DNA of 64,000 nt, from contig LNEO01000206.1 of the NCBI GenBank assembly GCA_001465015.1, positions 1 through 64,000 on the forward strand, given 5' to 3'. Below the pieces are notes generated by a model. That model was not told where the DNA came from and searched no databases. It saw only the letters and a list, made by a program, of their open reading frames with translations. This document shows, piece after piece, positions 9,293 through 18,611 of this stretch. This DNA is from Deltaproteobacteria bacterium Ga0077539. GTDB taxonomy: Bacteria > Myxococcota_A > Polyangia > Polyangiales > Ga0077539. The translations under genes were made by a program, and so were the position numbers. The stretch's first letter is position 1; each line of letters opens with the position of its first letter.

Positions 9293-10730
9293 GTCGCAGA
9301 CAGCGCTCTTGGTGATCGACCCCCAGAACGATTTTCTCTCGGAGGGAGGGGCGTTTTCGAAGCGACACGTCGCGCCGTCGCAGATCGCCGACGCGCTGTT
9401 GTTCAGCGTCTCGATCGCGCGTCAGCAAGGGCGACGCGTCGCTTGGGTCACGTCGGACTACTCGACGGCCGCAGGAGACAAAGCGCTCGCGGGGCAGACG
9501 CACACGGGCGCTCCCTGCTGCGTGCCCGACACGTGGGGCGCGGCGGTGATCGAGCCCCTCACGAAGGAGCGGGCGACCGAGGGCGACCTCGCGGTGGTCA
9601 AGCGGTTCTACACAGCGTTTCGCGAGACGACGCTCGACGACGAGCTGCGCGCGGCGGGCGTGCGCCGGTTGATTCTGTGTGGCGTCGCGACGAACGTGTG
9701 CGTGCTCGCCACGGCGCGAGAGGCCATCGAGCGCGGCTACGAGGTCTGGGTCCTTCGGGACGCCACCGCGGCGGGCACCGCCGGAAAGCAAACGGTCGCG
9801 CTGCGCGAGCTCGAGTCGCTCGGGTGCGCGCTGCGGTCGATCGCCGAGCTCGCGAGCGACTGCCCGACAGAGCTCGTGCTGCGCGGCCTCGGGAGCGGCG
9901 ACAGCGCGCTCTATTGCAACGTGTTCAGCGCGCTCGAGGGAGGGGCGCGCGGCGCTCGTTCGCTCTTCGACGCGCTCGCACAGGAAATCGAGTGGAACAC
10001 CATGATGCACCGCGGCGGCGAGGTTCCGCGGCGCGTGGCGATCCAAGGCGCGATCGAGCGCGCGATCGAGCCGCTGTATCGACATCCCGCGGACGAGCAG
10101 CCGAAGATGGTCCCGTTCACCGCGACCGTGGACGCGATTCGTCGCGTGGTGGAGGCCCGCACGGGTCACCCGCTCAACCATTGTCTGGCGCAGCTCTATC
10201 GCTCGGGCCGCGACTGGATCAGCGCTCACTCGGACAAGACGCTGGACCTCGAGCGCCCGTCGTTCGTGGTCAACGCGAGCTTCGGTAGGACACGGACGAT
10301 GCTCTTCGAGGCCAAGGTGAAGGGCGCGGCTGGGACGCAGAAGGTTCCGCTGCCGGACGGGTCGGTGTTGCTGATGGGGCTCGGGACCAACCGCGAGCGA
10401 TTTCACGAGATCAAGCAAGAGGGGCAGCAGGTCGATGACGGGGCCAGGATCTCGCTGACGTTTCGTTGGATCGGGACGTTCTTCGATCGCGACACCAGCG
10501 CGGTGTGGGGCGTGGGCTCGCCGGCGAAGACCCCGCGCGAGGCGCTCGAGATCGTCGAGCGGCGCAGGGCGCTCGCCCCTGCCCGGCTGCGAGACGAGCT
10601 GCACGCAGAGTCGCTCGAGATGCTGCGGGCGTTTCGCGAAGAGAACGTAGACCCAGCGTTCGATGTGGCGAAGTACCAACCGGGCTTCACGGTGCTGGAC
10701 CTCTCGGCGCTCGAGGGCGGCGACCGATGA
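9285..10730 (+). CDS. Isochorismatase-like cysteine hydrolase fused to AlkB-like 2OG-Fe(II) dioxygenase
   Basis: N-half: 'ALLVIDPQNDFLSEGG', 'VVKRFYTAF', 'LCGVATNVCVLATA' (D-K-C triad). C-half: 'NHCLAQLYRSGRDWISAHSDKTLDLERPSFVVNASFGRTRTMLFEAK', 'PDGSVLLMG', 'RFHEIKQ', 'RISLTFRWIGTF' (HxD...H...R). GTG 9285 preceded by GAGGA; alternative TTG at 9270. Confidence 0.85.
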   Translation: MNPSQTALLVIDPQNDFLSEGGAFSKRHVAPSQIADALLFSVSIARQQGRRVAWVTSDYSTAAGDKALAGQTHTGAPCCVPDTWGAAVIEPLTKERATEGDLAVVKRFYTAFRETTLDDELRAAGVRRLILCGVATNVCVLATAREAIERGYEVWVLRDATAAGTAGKQTVALRELESLGCALRSIAELASDCPTELVLRGLGSGDSALYCNVFSALEGGARGARSLFDALAQEIEWNTMMHRGGEVPRRVAIQGAIERAIEPLYRHPADEQPKMVPFTATVDAIRRVVEARTGHPLNHCLAQLYRSGRDWISAHSDKTLDLERPSFVVNASFGRTRTMLFEAKVKGAAGTQKVPLPDGSVLLMGLGTNRERFHEIKQEGQQVDDGARISLTFRWIGTFFDRDTSAVWGVGSPAKTPREALEIVERRRALAPARLRDELHAESLEMLRAFREENVDPAFDVAKYQPGFTVLDLSALEGGDR

Positions 10731-11422
10731 GCGAGCGCGTCGTGTACGTCGTCAACGGCTCGATCTCGAGCTGGCGCGCGCTCTTGTGCCTCTACGAGAA
10801 GGGGCTCGACTGTCGAGCGCAGCGGCTGCGAGTGATGCGCGAGCCGAGAGAGACGCGGTCGCCCGAGTTTCTCGCGATCAATCCGCGTGGAAAAGCGCCG
10901 GTTCTCGTGGAGCCCGACGGCGTCGTGGTCAACGAGTCCTTCGCGATCCTGGACTTCATCGAGCGCAGGTACCCAGCGCCGTCCCTCGTCTCGAAGGAGC
11001 CGCGCGCGATGGCGAGAGAGCTGTCGCTTTCGCACGAGGCCGAGACCTTCGCCTGCGCGTACGAAGGGCTCGAGGCGCTCTTCGAGCGCGACGCCGGCGC
11101 GATGAGCGAGGACGAGCGCCGCTCGATCGCCGGGTGCCTCGCCGCGGTCGAGTGGGAGCTCGATCTGTGGGAGAAGCGCGCGAGTGAATCGACGTTCATC
11201 GCGGGCGATGCGCTCTCGATGGCAGACGTGTCGTTCTACCCGACGCTCGCGTACATGCTTCGCCGCGGCCTGTCGCTCGAGGGGCGCCCAGCGCTCGATG
11301 CGTACCAGCGACGCATGCGCGAGCGAGCGGCGTGCGCGAAGGCTTTTCCCGAGGGGTGGACGCACGCTGTCGGAAAGCGGGACCTCTTCGCGCTGGCGCG
11401 GTCGTGCGCGAACAATGGGTGA
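10727..11422 (+). CDS. Glutathione S-transferase family protein
   Basis: Thioredoxin-like N-term 'NPRGKAPVLVEPDGVVVNESFAILDFIERRYP' and all-alpha C-term 'FIAGDALSMADVSFYPTLAYM'; ATGA overlap with upstream gene. Confidence 0.85.
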   Translation: MSERVVYVVNGSISSWRALLCLYEKGLDCRAQRLRVMREPRETRSPEFLAINPRGKAPVLVEPDGVVVNESFAILDFIERRYPAPSLVSKEPRAMARELSLSHEAETFACAYEGLEALFERDAGAMSEDERRSIAGCLAAVEWELDLWEKRASESTFIAGDALSMADVSFYPTLAYMLRRGLSLEGRPALDAYQRRMRERAACAKAFPEGWTHAVGKRDLFALARSCANNG

Positions 11423-11571
11423 TCCTGCGCGCGCCGCGGGCGACCTCACGGGGCGACGCTCGGACCCAAGCTGCGAGGCATGTGACGGTCTCGCGGCGAC
11501 CCGGTGAACGTTGGCGTCACCGAAGAGAAAGGAGCCCTCGAGCGTGCGACACTCGCGCGCGCGAGAAGAAG

Positions 11572-12975
11572 ATGAAGCCAAACAAGAGTTCCAGTGAATT
11601 GAAGGCGATGGTGTCCAGGCGGCTGATGTTGCGCTCTGGGCTGGCGGGTTTCGCGGCAGTGGTCGGCGGCCGAATGTTCGCGGCGTGTAGCCCCGGCGCA
11701 GCTCCGGGCTCCGACAGTGGCGTGGGCGAGCCAGACAGCGGAGCGTTCGACAGCGGCGCGGACAGCGGCGTGGACTCGGGCGTCGACAGCGGCGTCGATA
11801 CAGGGGTCGACGCGGGGATCGACGTGCGTCCCGCGGACACGGGCGTCGACGCTGCCGCTCCAGTGTTTCGGCGGCGAATGGTGCCCCCGCCGCCGGCGTT
11901 GCGATCGCGCATCGCGGACATCGGCCCGCTCGCGGATCGTCCGGACGCCAACGGTCTTCGACTTCCAGCGGGCTTCACTTCGCGGGTCGTCGCCGAGTAC
12001 GACCGACCCGTCGCGGGCACGATGTACTCCTGGCATATCGCGCCGGACGGAGGCGCGACGTTCGCGACAGAGGACGGAGGGTGGATCTACGTGTCCAACT
12101 CCGAGCAGCTCGCGGCGCAGGGCGGGGTGGGCGCGATTCGGTTCGGGAGCGACGGGACCATCACCCGCGCGTATTCGCTCTTGCGACGCACGACGCTCAA
12201 CTGCGCGGGCGGACGCACTCCGTGGCACACGTGGCTGTCTTGCGAAGAGATGGAGCGCGGCCGGGTATGGGAGTGCGATCCGTGGGGTGAGCAGCCCGCG
12301 GTCGCTCGGCCTGCGCTCGGGGTGTTCGTGCACGAAGCGGTGTGCGTCGACCACGATCGGGGCCACCTTTATCTCACGGAGGACGTGAACAACGGACGCT
12401 TCTACCGCTTCGTTCCTGCGGGGATGAACGCGAACGGGTTTCCCGACCTCAGCCGCGGGACGCTCGAGGTCGCGGTCGTCGATCGCATGGGAAACGTCAC
12501 CTGGCGAGCGCTGCCAGACCCGATGTACACCCGCGGCACGCCGACCCGCTATCAAGTGCCCGAGTCCACGGAGTTCGATGGCGGCGAAGGCATCTGGTAC
12601 GTCGACCACAAGGTGTACTTCAGCACCAAGGGCGACGATCGCATCTGGCTGTACGACTGCCGAACCTCGCAGATCTCGATCTTCTATGACTTTCAGCGCT
12701 TTCCTGAGCCGAGGATCCTCACTGGCGTCGACAACCTCACCGTGAGCTGCTGTGGAGATCTGCTCGTCGCCGAGGATCAGGGCTCGATGGACATCGTGGC
12801 GATCCTGCCGAGCGGAGTGCTCAAGCAGCTCGTTCAGGTCGCGGGGCAAGACGCGAGCGAGGTCACCGGGCCGGCCTTCGATCCGAGCGGAACGCGGCTG
12901 TACTTCAGCTCGCAGCGCAGCCCCGCGGGCGGGACGACCTTCGAAGTGACCGGTCCCTTTCACGCCCCCGCGTGA
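11572..12975 (+). CDS. PhoX/DUF839-like secreted protein (TAT- or lipoprotein-type leader)
   Basis: 'SRRLMLRSGLAGFAAVVGGRMFAAC' leader, DSGVD-repeat linker, 'AGGRTPWHTWLSCEE', 'GRFYRFVPAG' DUF839-type motifs. Confidence 0.75.
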   Translation: MKPNKSSSELKAMVSRRLMLRSGLAGFAAVVGGRMFAACSPGAAPGSDSGVGEPDSGAFDSGADSGVDSGVDSGVDTGVDAGIDVRPADTGVDAAAPVFRRRMVPPPPALRSRIADIGPLADRPDANGLRLPAGFTSRVVAEYDRPVAGTMYSWHIAPDGGATFATEDGGWIYVSNSEQLAAQGGVGAIRFGSDGTITRAYSLLRRTTLNCAGGRTPWHTWLSCEEMERGRVWECDPWGEQPAVARPALGVFVHEAVCVDHDRGHLYLTEDVNNGRFYRFVPAGMNANGFPDLSRGTLEVAVVDRMGNVTWRALPDPMYTRGTPTRYQVPESTEFDGGEGIWYVDHKVYFSTKGDDRIWLYDCRTSQISIFYDFQRFPEPRILTGVDNLTVSCCGDLLVAEDQGSMDIVAILPSGVLKQLVQVAGQDASEVTGPAFDPSGTRLYFSSQRSPAGGTTFEVTGPFHAPA

Positions 12976-12996
12976 GCGGTCTTCGCGCGCAGTGCT

Positions 12997-13590
12997 CTAG
13001 GGCAGGACGATGCGGCCGGGGGCGCCCATCTGGCCCGCCTCGGTGTGGCAGAAGTTGCAGTCACCGAAGGTGTTGGGGATGTTGGGCATGAACTGCGTTC
13101 GGCCCTGATAGCGAACTTGAATACCGGTGAACGGCCCCTGCGGGTTGTTCGCGAAGTAGAAGTTGCCGCCAGGGAGCATCCGGGTCGTGTGCTCCGTGCC
13201 GTCCTTGTCGCGCAGGACGATCTCCACTGGCTCGTTGCCGGTCGCCGGGCCGCCGAGGCAGTCGTTTGGCTCGTGGACGGACGGGTAGACGGTCCCTCCG
13301 ACGGTCCAGCGCGGCGCGCCGGGGCGCGTGCGATGGCAGTCGAGGCAGGCCTGGCCGGGGTTCATGAAGTCAGCCCCAGTATTCAAGCAAGCCCACGTCC
13401 TGCCGGAGGTGCACTGCGTCGGATTTCGGACGTTGAGCGGCTGGGCGGGGACGGGGGTGGCCGTGCCGACAACGACGCACGATCCGCTGGCGGGTCCGCA
13501 GCCGGGAGCACCCGAGAGGGTCGCGGCGATCGAGGCGAGCGAGACGAGCGCGAGCAGCGCGGTGGGTTTGCGGAGGCTCGAAGGGACCAT
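12997..13590 (-). CDS. Lipoprotein with two CXXCH heme-binding motifs (cytochrome-like)
   Basis: 'SGAPGC' lipobox; 'CLDCH' and 'CNFCH'. Confidence 0.65.
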   Translation of the reverse strand: MVPSSLRKPTALLALVSLASIAATLSGAPGCGPASGSCVVVGTATPVPAQPLNVRNPTQCTSGRTWACLNTGADFMNPGQACLDCHRTRPGAPRWTVGGTVYPSVHEPNDCLGGPATGNEPVEIVLRDKDGTEHTTRMLPGGNFYFANNPQGPFTGIQVRYQGRTQFMPNIPNTFGDCNFCHTEAGQMGAPGRIVLP

Positions 13591-13801
13591 TGCTCAGGAC
13601 CGAGAGGGTACCCCAACGGGGTGCGGAGGCATGATGGGTATTTTCGGGCGTTCGCGGAGGACACAGTCCTTGCGTCCGTGGGGCGGTCGTGGGTTGCAAA
13701 GGGCGGGAGCGCCGTGTACCACCGCGCTCGTCGCTGCCGCCGTTGCCGTCGCTGCCGCGCGTCGAACGACGGCGCAGCAAACTTACGGAGAAGCATCAAC
13801 C

Positions 13802-14728
13802 ATGGCTCACACCGACCGCGTGAAGCAGATTCTGTCCTGGTACGGATCGGACAACCCCGGAACCCGCGCGAACATCGCCCGCCTGCTCAACGCTGGGCGC
13901 CTCGCAGGGACGGGCAAGATGGTGATCCTCCCAGTGGACCAGGGATTCGAGCACGGACCCGCCAGGTCCTTTGCGCCCAACCCTGCGGGCTACGACCCCG
14001 AATACCACGTCAAGCTCGCGCTCGACTCCGGGTGCAACGCCTACGCCGCTCCGCTCGGGTTCATCGAAGCCGTGGCAGACCAGTACGCGGGGCAGATTCC
14101 GCTGATCCTGAAGCTCAACAACTCGGACGTGCTCGGCAAGCCGCCGCAGCCGATCTCTGCGATCACCGGCTCGGTCGAGGACGCGCTGCGGCTCGGCTGC
14201 GTGGCGATCGGGTACACGATCTACCCGGGTTCGGGGGCGCGCAACGAGCAGTACGAGAACCTCCGCGAGCTGACGCTTCAGGCCAAGCGCGTGGGACTCG
14301 CTGTGGTGACCTGGGCGTACCCGCGCGGCGCGACGATCTCGAAGGACGGCGAGACCGCGGTGGACGTGTGCGCGTACGCCGCGCAGATCTCTGCGCAGCT
14401 CGGCTCGCACATCATCAAGGTCAAGCCGCCGAAGGCTCACCTCGAGGTGCCCGAGGCCAAGGCCGCCTTCGAGAAGGCGGGGATCAAGATCGACACGATG
14501 GCAGACCGCGTTCGCGAGGTGATTCGCAGCGCGTTCGGCGGAAAGCGCATCGTGATCTTCTCGGGCGGCGAGGCCAAGAGCACCGAGGACCTGCTCGCCG
14601 AGGTGCGCGGGCTCGCCGAGGGCGGCGCGTTCGGCTCGATCATGGGCCGCAACGCCTTTCAGCGCCCGCGCGACGAGTCGATCAAGCTGCTCAACGATGT
14701 GATGGATGTGTTCGCGAAGGCCCCTTGA
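13802..14728 (+). CDS. Class I (archaeal/DhnA-type) fructose-bisphosphate aldolase
   Basis: 'GKMVILPVDQGFEHGPARSF', 'IGYTIYPGSGARNEQYE', 'HIIKVKPP', 'IVIFSGGEAKS'. Confidence 0.88.
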   Translation: MAHTDRVKQILSWYGSDNPGTRANIARLLNAGRLAGTGKMVILPVDQGFEHGPARSFAPNPAGYDPEYHVKLALDSGCNAYAAPLGFIEAVADQYAGQIPLILKLNNSDVLGKPPQPISAITGSVEDALRLGCVAIGYTIYPGSGARNEQYENLRELTLQAKRVGLAVVTWAYPRGATISKDGETAVDVCAYAAQISAQLGSHIIKVKPPKAHLEVPEAKAAFEKAGIKIDTMADRVREVIRSAFGGKRIVIFSGGEAKSTEDLLAEVRGLAEGGAFGSIMGRNAFQRPRDESIKLLNDVMDVFAKAP

Positions 14729-14818
14729 GCGGGCCTCGCTTGCTTGAAATGATGGGCCGTAAATGGATTGACCCATGACCTTCGGCCGACTGACTGCAGA
14801 AACAAGAGGGTGATTTCG

Positions 14819-15475
14819 ATGACCTATGACCAGAGGCCGTACCGCGGGGCCCGTGACGACCGCGGACCGCAGACAAATGGCACCATCGACCCGAAGCTGC
14901 GCGAGCTGCTCGGGTTCTTGAGGGACACGTGCCGCGAAGTGGCGGTGCGTATCGACCAGTATCTCGGCAGCGATCGCGGCAGCGCCCGCGGCTACGCAGA
15001 GCGCAGCGATCGCGGCGAGCGCTCGGACCGCAACGATCGCGGCTACACGTCCGGTCGCTACTCGGACGCCCCGCGCGCTCCCCGCGCTTCTGGCGGCGAC
15101 TCAGCGCCGGTGCACGACGGGCTCGAGAAGCTGCGCGAAGAGGCGCGACGCGTTTCCGACGAGGCTCCGGACATGGATCCCGCGAAGCTGCGACTTCTGA
15201 TCGAGGCGATCACCGCCGAGACGCGCGCCTTTCAAGGGCGCGCCGACGACGCCGAGGATCAAGACCTCGCGGCCAAGATCCTGCGCACGCTGACCGCCGT
15301 GGTCAGCGAGCACCGCCCTGGCCACGTGTACGGGCTCGCGCGGCATCACACCGCCGAGTGGAGCGAGGTCGCGCGCCGCGCCCGAGACGACATCGCGAGC
15401 GGCAACCTGCACCGCGCGCGCCCCGACGAGGGCGGCCCGCGCAGCGTGCGCGACGACGATTCGGACATCGGCTGA
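14819..15475 (+). CDS. Hypothetical protein with R/D/G/S-rich low-complexity middle
   Basis: ORF with ATG 14819 after the aldolase; no recognised domain. Confidence 0.55.
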   Translation: MTYDQRPYRGARDDRGPQTNGTIDPKLRELLGFLRDTCREVAVRIDQYLGSDRGSARGYAERSDRGERSDRNDRGYTSGRYSDAPRAPRASGGDSAPVHDGLEKLREEARRVSDEAPDMDPAKLRLLIEAITAETRAFQGRADDAEDQDLAAKILRTLTAVVSEHRPGHVYGLARHHTAEWSEVARRARDDIASGNLHRARPDEGGPRSVRDDDSDIG

Positions 15476-15488
15476 TCTCCGCGGTCGG

Positions 15489-16124
15489 TCAACGTCCTCG
15501 GCGGACGCGGGCTGCGCTCGGGGGGAGCGAGGCGGCAGCGGTCGGCAACGCTCGGGGAACGGCGCTCACGCGCGGCGTTTGCACAGCGTCGAGCGAGCGA
15601 AGCGCTGAGACGATCGTCGCCCGAACGGCGGGGTCGCGCTCGCTCTGCGCCGCGCGCTCGAGCAGCGTTCGGGCTTCGGCGGTGTTCGCCCGAGAGATCG
15701 ACCACACCGCGGCCTCGCGGTGATCAGCGGTCGCGCTGAGCAAGTAGCGCGCGGCGAGGGTGGTGTCGCGAAAGCCGATGCAAAGGCCGTCGAGCGCCGC
15801 TCGCAACACGAGCGGGTGCGCCTGCGGGGCGCTCGCGAGGCGCAGGAGCGCGGCGCGCGCTGCCGTGTTGGGAGCAAACACCCTGAGCGCGGCTGCGGCT
15901 CGAGCGCGGACGAACTCAGGTCGCGCGGCGTCCTCAGCGAGCGCGACGAGCGTGGGGATGCTCCGCTCGCTCCACGCGCGGATCGTGCTCTCGTCGGCGG
16001 CGCGCTCGTAGCCCGAGAGCGTCGCGGCGATCTCGTCCGCGGTGACGTCCGCGAGCGCCGAGGGCGCAGCCAGCGCGAGCGCGAGGCCCAGCGCCGCTGC
16101 AGCAGCGCGCTTCGAACGAGGCAT
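15489..16124 (-). CDS. HEAT-repeat-like secreted protein
   Basis: Signal peptide 'KRAAAAALGLALALAAPSALA', then alpha-helical A/R-rich repeats. Confidence 0.5.
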   Translation of the reverse strand: MPRSKRAAAAALGLALALAAPSALADVTADEIAATLSGYERAADESTIRAWSERSIPTLVALAEDAARPEFVRARAAAALRVFAPNTAARAALLRLASAPQAHPLVLRAALDGLCIGFRDTTLAARYLLSATADHREAAVWSISRANTAEARTLLERAAQSERDPAVRATIVSALRSLDAVQTPRVSAVPRALPTAAASLPPSAARVRRGR

Positions 16125-16296
16125 CCGACGATTACCCTGCATTTGCCGGACGGATCGTAGCACCGATCGACCGGACGAGCGCGCTCGCGGTGAAACCCGA
16201 CCCAAGGACGTCGCCGCCGTTGCGGTTAATGAGCGCTGTACGCGGTACACTCGCCGCCGTTCGCGCGGGCGAACCCCTAAGGAGCGACGCAAACTC

Positions 16297-16803
16297 ATGG
16301 CACTTCATCCCTGCACCCGTTGTGACCGACACGTTCGACACAGCGAAGCTCGCTGCCCGTTTTGCGGCGAGGGACTCCCATCGATGTCCGGTGAGACCGC
16401 GCCGAGCCCGCGGATGTCCCGCGCGGCGATGGTTCTCGGCGCCGCGGTCGCGCTCTCGGCCTGCGAAAAGCCTCAGCCGTCGGTGAACGCTCCCAACCCT
16501 TCGCCCGTCGCGCAGCCCCAGCCCCAGCCCCAGCCCCAGCCCCAGGCCCAACCGCTGCCGCAGCCCAACCTCAACGACCCCAACGCGGTCGCAGCGATCT
16601 ACGGCGCTCCGCCTGTGCCGTCGCAGCCCGACGCCGCGGCGCAGGCGCAGCCGGACCTCGCGCCGCAAGACCCGGCCGCCATGGGTGCGGGCTACGGCGC
16701 CCCGCCGGGGGGCGGGCTGCAGAACGCGCTGCAGGGGCCGCAAGGGCCAGGGGCGGCCGCGTCTCGCTACGGCGCGCCGCCCGCATTCGAGAACGAAGCG
16801 TGA
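16297..16803 (+). CDS. N-terminal zinc-ribbon + lipoprotein-like/TM + P/Q-rich protein, paralog A
   Basis: 'MALHPCTRCDRHVRHSEARCPFCGEGLPSM', 'GAAVALSAC', (PQ)n, YGAPP motifs. Confidence 0.7.
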   Translation: MALHPCTRCDRHVRHSEARCPFCGEGLPSMSGETAPSPRMSRAAMVLGAAVALSACEKPQPSVNAPNPSPVAQPQPQPQPQPQAQPLPQPNLNDPNAVAAIYGAPPVPSQPDAAAQAQPDLAPQDPAAMGAGYGAPPGGGLQNALQGPQGPGAAASRYGAPPAFENEA

Positions 16804-16856
16804 TCATCGCGTTTTGATTATCACCCCACAAATTCGAGATCCGAGGAGAACCTGCG

Positions 16857-17351
16857 ATGGCGCTTCATCCCTGCGAGACATGCGGACGACACGTGCGACA
16901 CCAAGAGCGCAGCTGCCCGTTTTGCGCGAGCGCGTTGCCGTCGATGTCCGCGGCGACACCACCGGTTTTGCGCGTGACCCGCGCGGCGATGTGGCTCGGC
17001 GCGACGCTCGCGGTCTCGGCGTGCGAGCGTCAGCAGGACTCGCTGCCCACGACGGTCACGCCCACCAACGCCCCGAACCCCACGCCGAACCCCACGCCGA
17101 ACCCCACGCCGAACAACGCGGCGAACAACGCGCAGCTGTTGCCGACGCAGACGAGCCCCACGGTGCAGCCGAGCATGCCTCTGGCTGGGCCGACGATCGC
17201 CCCGACGCAAGTGTCGCCGCAGCAGCAGATGCTCGAGCAGCCCAACGCTGTTCCCGCGTACGGAGCGGCGCCTCCGATCGGGCCGGCGGACCCAGGCTCG
17301 CACGCGAGGCGCTACGGCGCGCCGGCGTTCGTGCCCTGGGACGAGGTCTGA
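16857..17351 (+). CDS. N-terminal zinc-ribbon + lipoprotein-like/TM + P/N-rich protein, paralog B
   Basis: 'MALHPCETCGRHVRHQERSCPFCASALPSM', 'GATLAVSAC', (PNPT)n, 'RYGAPAF'; tandem paralog of the previous gene. Confidence 0.7.
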   Translation: MALHPCETCGRHVRHQERSCPFCASALPSMSAATPPVLRVTRAAMWLGATLAVSACERQQDSLPTTVTPTNAPNPTPNPTPNPTPNNAANNAQLLPTQTSPTVQPSMPLAGPTIAPTQVSPQQQMLEQPNAVPAYGAAPPIGPADPGSHARRYGAPAFVPWDEV

Positions 17352-18448
17352 GCGACGATGCCGGGGGTGGGTTGCGGCTCGATGCGCGATAGCGCCGCCC
17401 ACCATGGCCAGCCGAAGCGACCGGGGTGTCGCGTGGCTCGACAGAGCGTTCCCACTGCGTAGAGCGCGGCGTACTCCGCGGGCATCGTGAGGTCGATCGC
17501 GGCCTCCCCAGCCTGGGCGGTCACCAGCGTCACGCGAAGCGATGGAGCAGACTTGCTCGATCGGAGGATGGTGGAGCGATCGACGCGCAGCACCTGCGCT
17601 TCGCCGGGGCTCGCGTCGAGCCTGACGTTCAGCGCGGGGAGCGCGTTGATCCCAAGGACTCCCAGTCCGAACACGAGCGGAACGCCGATCTCCAACGCCA
17701 CGCGCAGCGAGTCCGCCCGCCCGCGAACGACCCTCGCGGCGATCGTAGCCAGCGCAAGTCCGATCCCGATTCCGAGGGCAAACCCATAAATCGAAGGCTC
17801 CGATCGGGTGACTTTCGCCGCGTCCGCGGACAGCCACAAGAACGCCACGACGGTCCCGAGGATCTGCGCCGCCACGAGCGGCCAGTGGCCCCATCGAGCG
17901 CGGGGAGCAGCTACCGGCTGGTCGTACGGAAGCGCGTCGATCAGCGCGATCACCGCTCGGCAAAACGCTTCGATCGCCGTCGCCGTGAGGTTCTTCTCGT
18001 CGCTGGGATCGACGTACGCGCGAACGACGACGTCACCGTCGTACAAGTCGAGACAGGGGCCCGATCGAAGAAGCGCCTGCGCCAACGGTCGAGCTCGCTC
18101 GTCGAGCACCGATCGGACGACGTCGTCGGGCGACGCGGACTCGACGTAGTACGCCTCGTCGAACGCCGCGTCACCGAGCTGCACCTCTCGGTTGATTCCT
18201 AGGGATTTTCCTGCGACATCGGCGCTGCTCTCTTCGCGAACACGAATCGCGCTGAGCGTCTTCGGCGCGCCTGGGCGCGCTCCGGTCCCGCGATAGCTCA
18301 CCGTGACGCTCGCAGGCGAGCTGCGCCCTCCATAAGAAAATCGCAGCTCGAGCTTGCGGCCCGAGAGCGACAACGTCGCGTCGTGCTCGCGCACCTCGGC
18401 GCCGAGCGTCGCGAGGGACGCTCGCAGTCGTTGCATCCAATCGCTCAT
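17312..18448 (-). CDS. Hypothetical membrane protein
   Basis: 378 aa with hydrophobic segments 'WPLVAAQILGTVVAFLWLSADA', 'IYGFALGIGIGLALATIAARVV'. Confidence 0.6.
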   Translation of the reverse strand: MSDWMQRLRASLATLGAEVREHDATLSLSGRKLELRFSYGGRSSPASVTVSYRGTGARPGAPKTLSAIRVREESSADVAGKSLGINREVQLGDAAFDEAYYVESASPDDVVRSVLDERARPLAQALLRSGPCLDLYDGDVVVRAYVDPSDEKNLTATAIEAFCRAVIALIDALPYDQPVAAPRARWGHWPLVAAQILGTVVAFLWLSADAAKVTRSEPSIYGFALGIGIGLALATIAARVVRGRADSLRVALEIGVPLVFGLGVLGINALPALNVRLDASPGEAQVLRVDRSTILRSSKSAPSLRVTLVTAQAGEAAIDLTMPAEYAALYAVGTLCRATRHPGRFGWPWWAALSRIEPQPTPGIVAQTSSQGTNAGAP

Positions 18449-18611
18449 CGTCTACCCATGAGATCTGTGATCGGCCGGTTCGATTGCGTCTCGATAGCAC
18501 GGGTAGCCGCCCCGCGTCGTCGCGTCGTCGCTCGCCGGGACGTAAGGATCGAATCGTCGATCGAGGTCGCGTTGAATGCGTGTAGAACGGCGTAGAGAGA
18601 GGCCTCACGCT

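Noticed and set aside
17312-17351. 40-bp convergent overlap of zinc-ribbon paralog B and the membrane protein
   Set aside because: Could be functional overlap but is short and common in compact genomes; no further evidence
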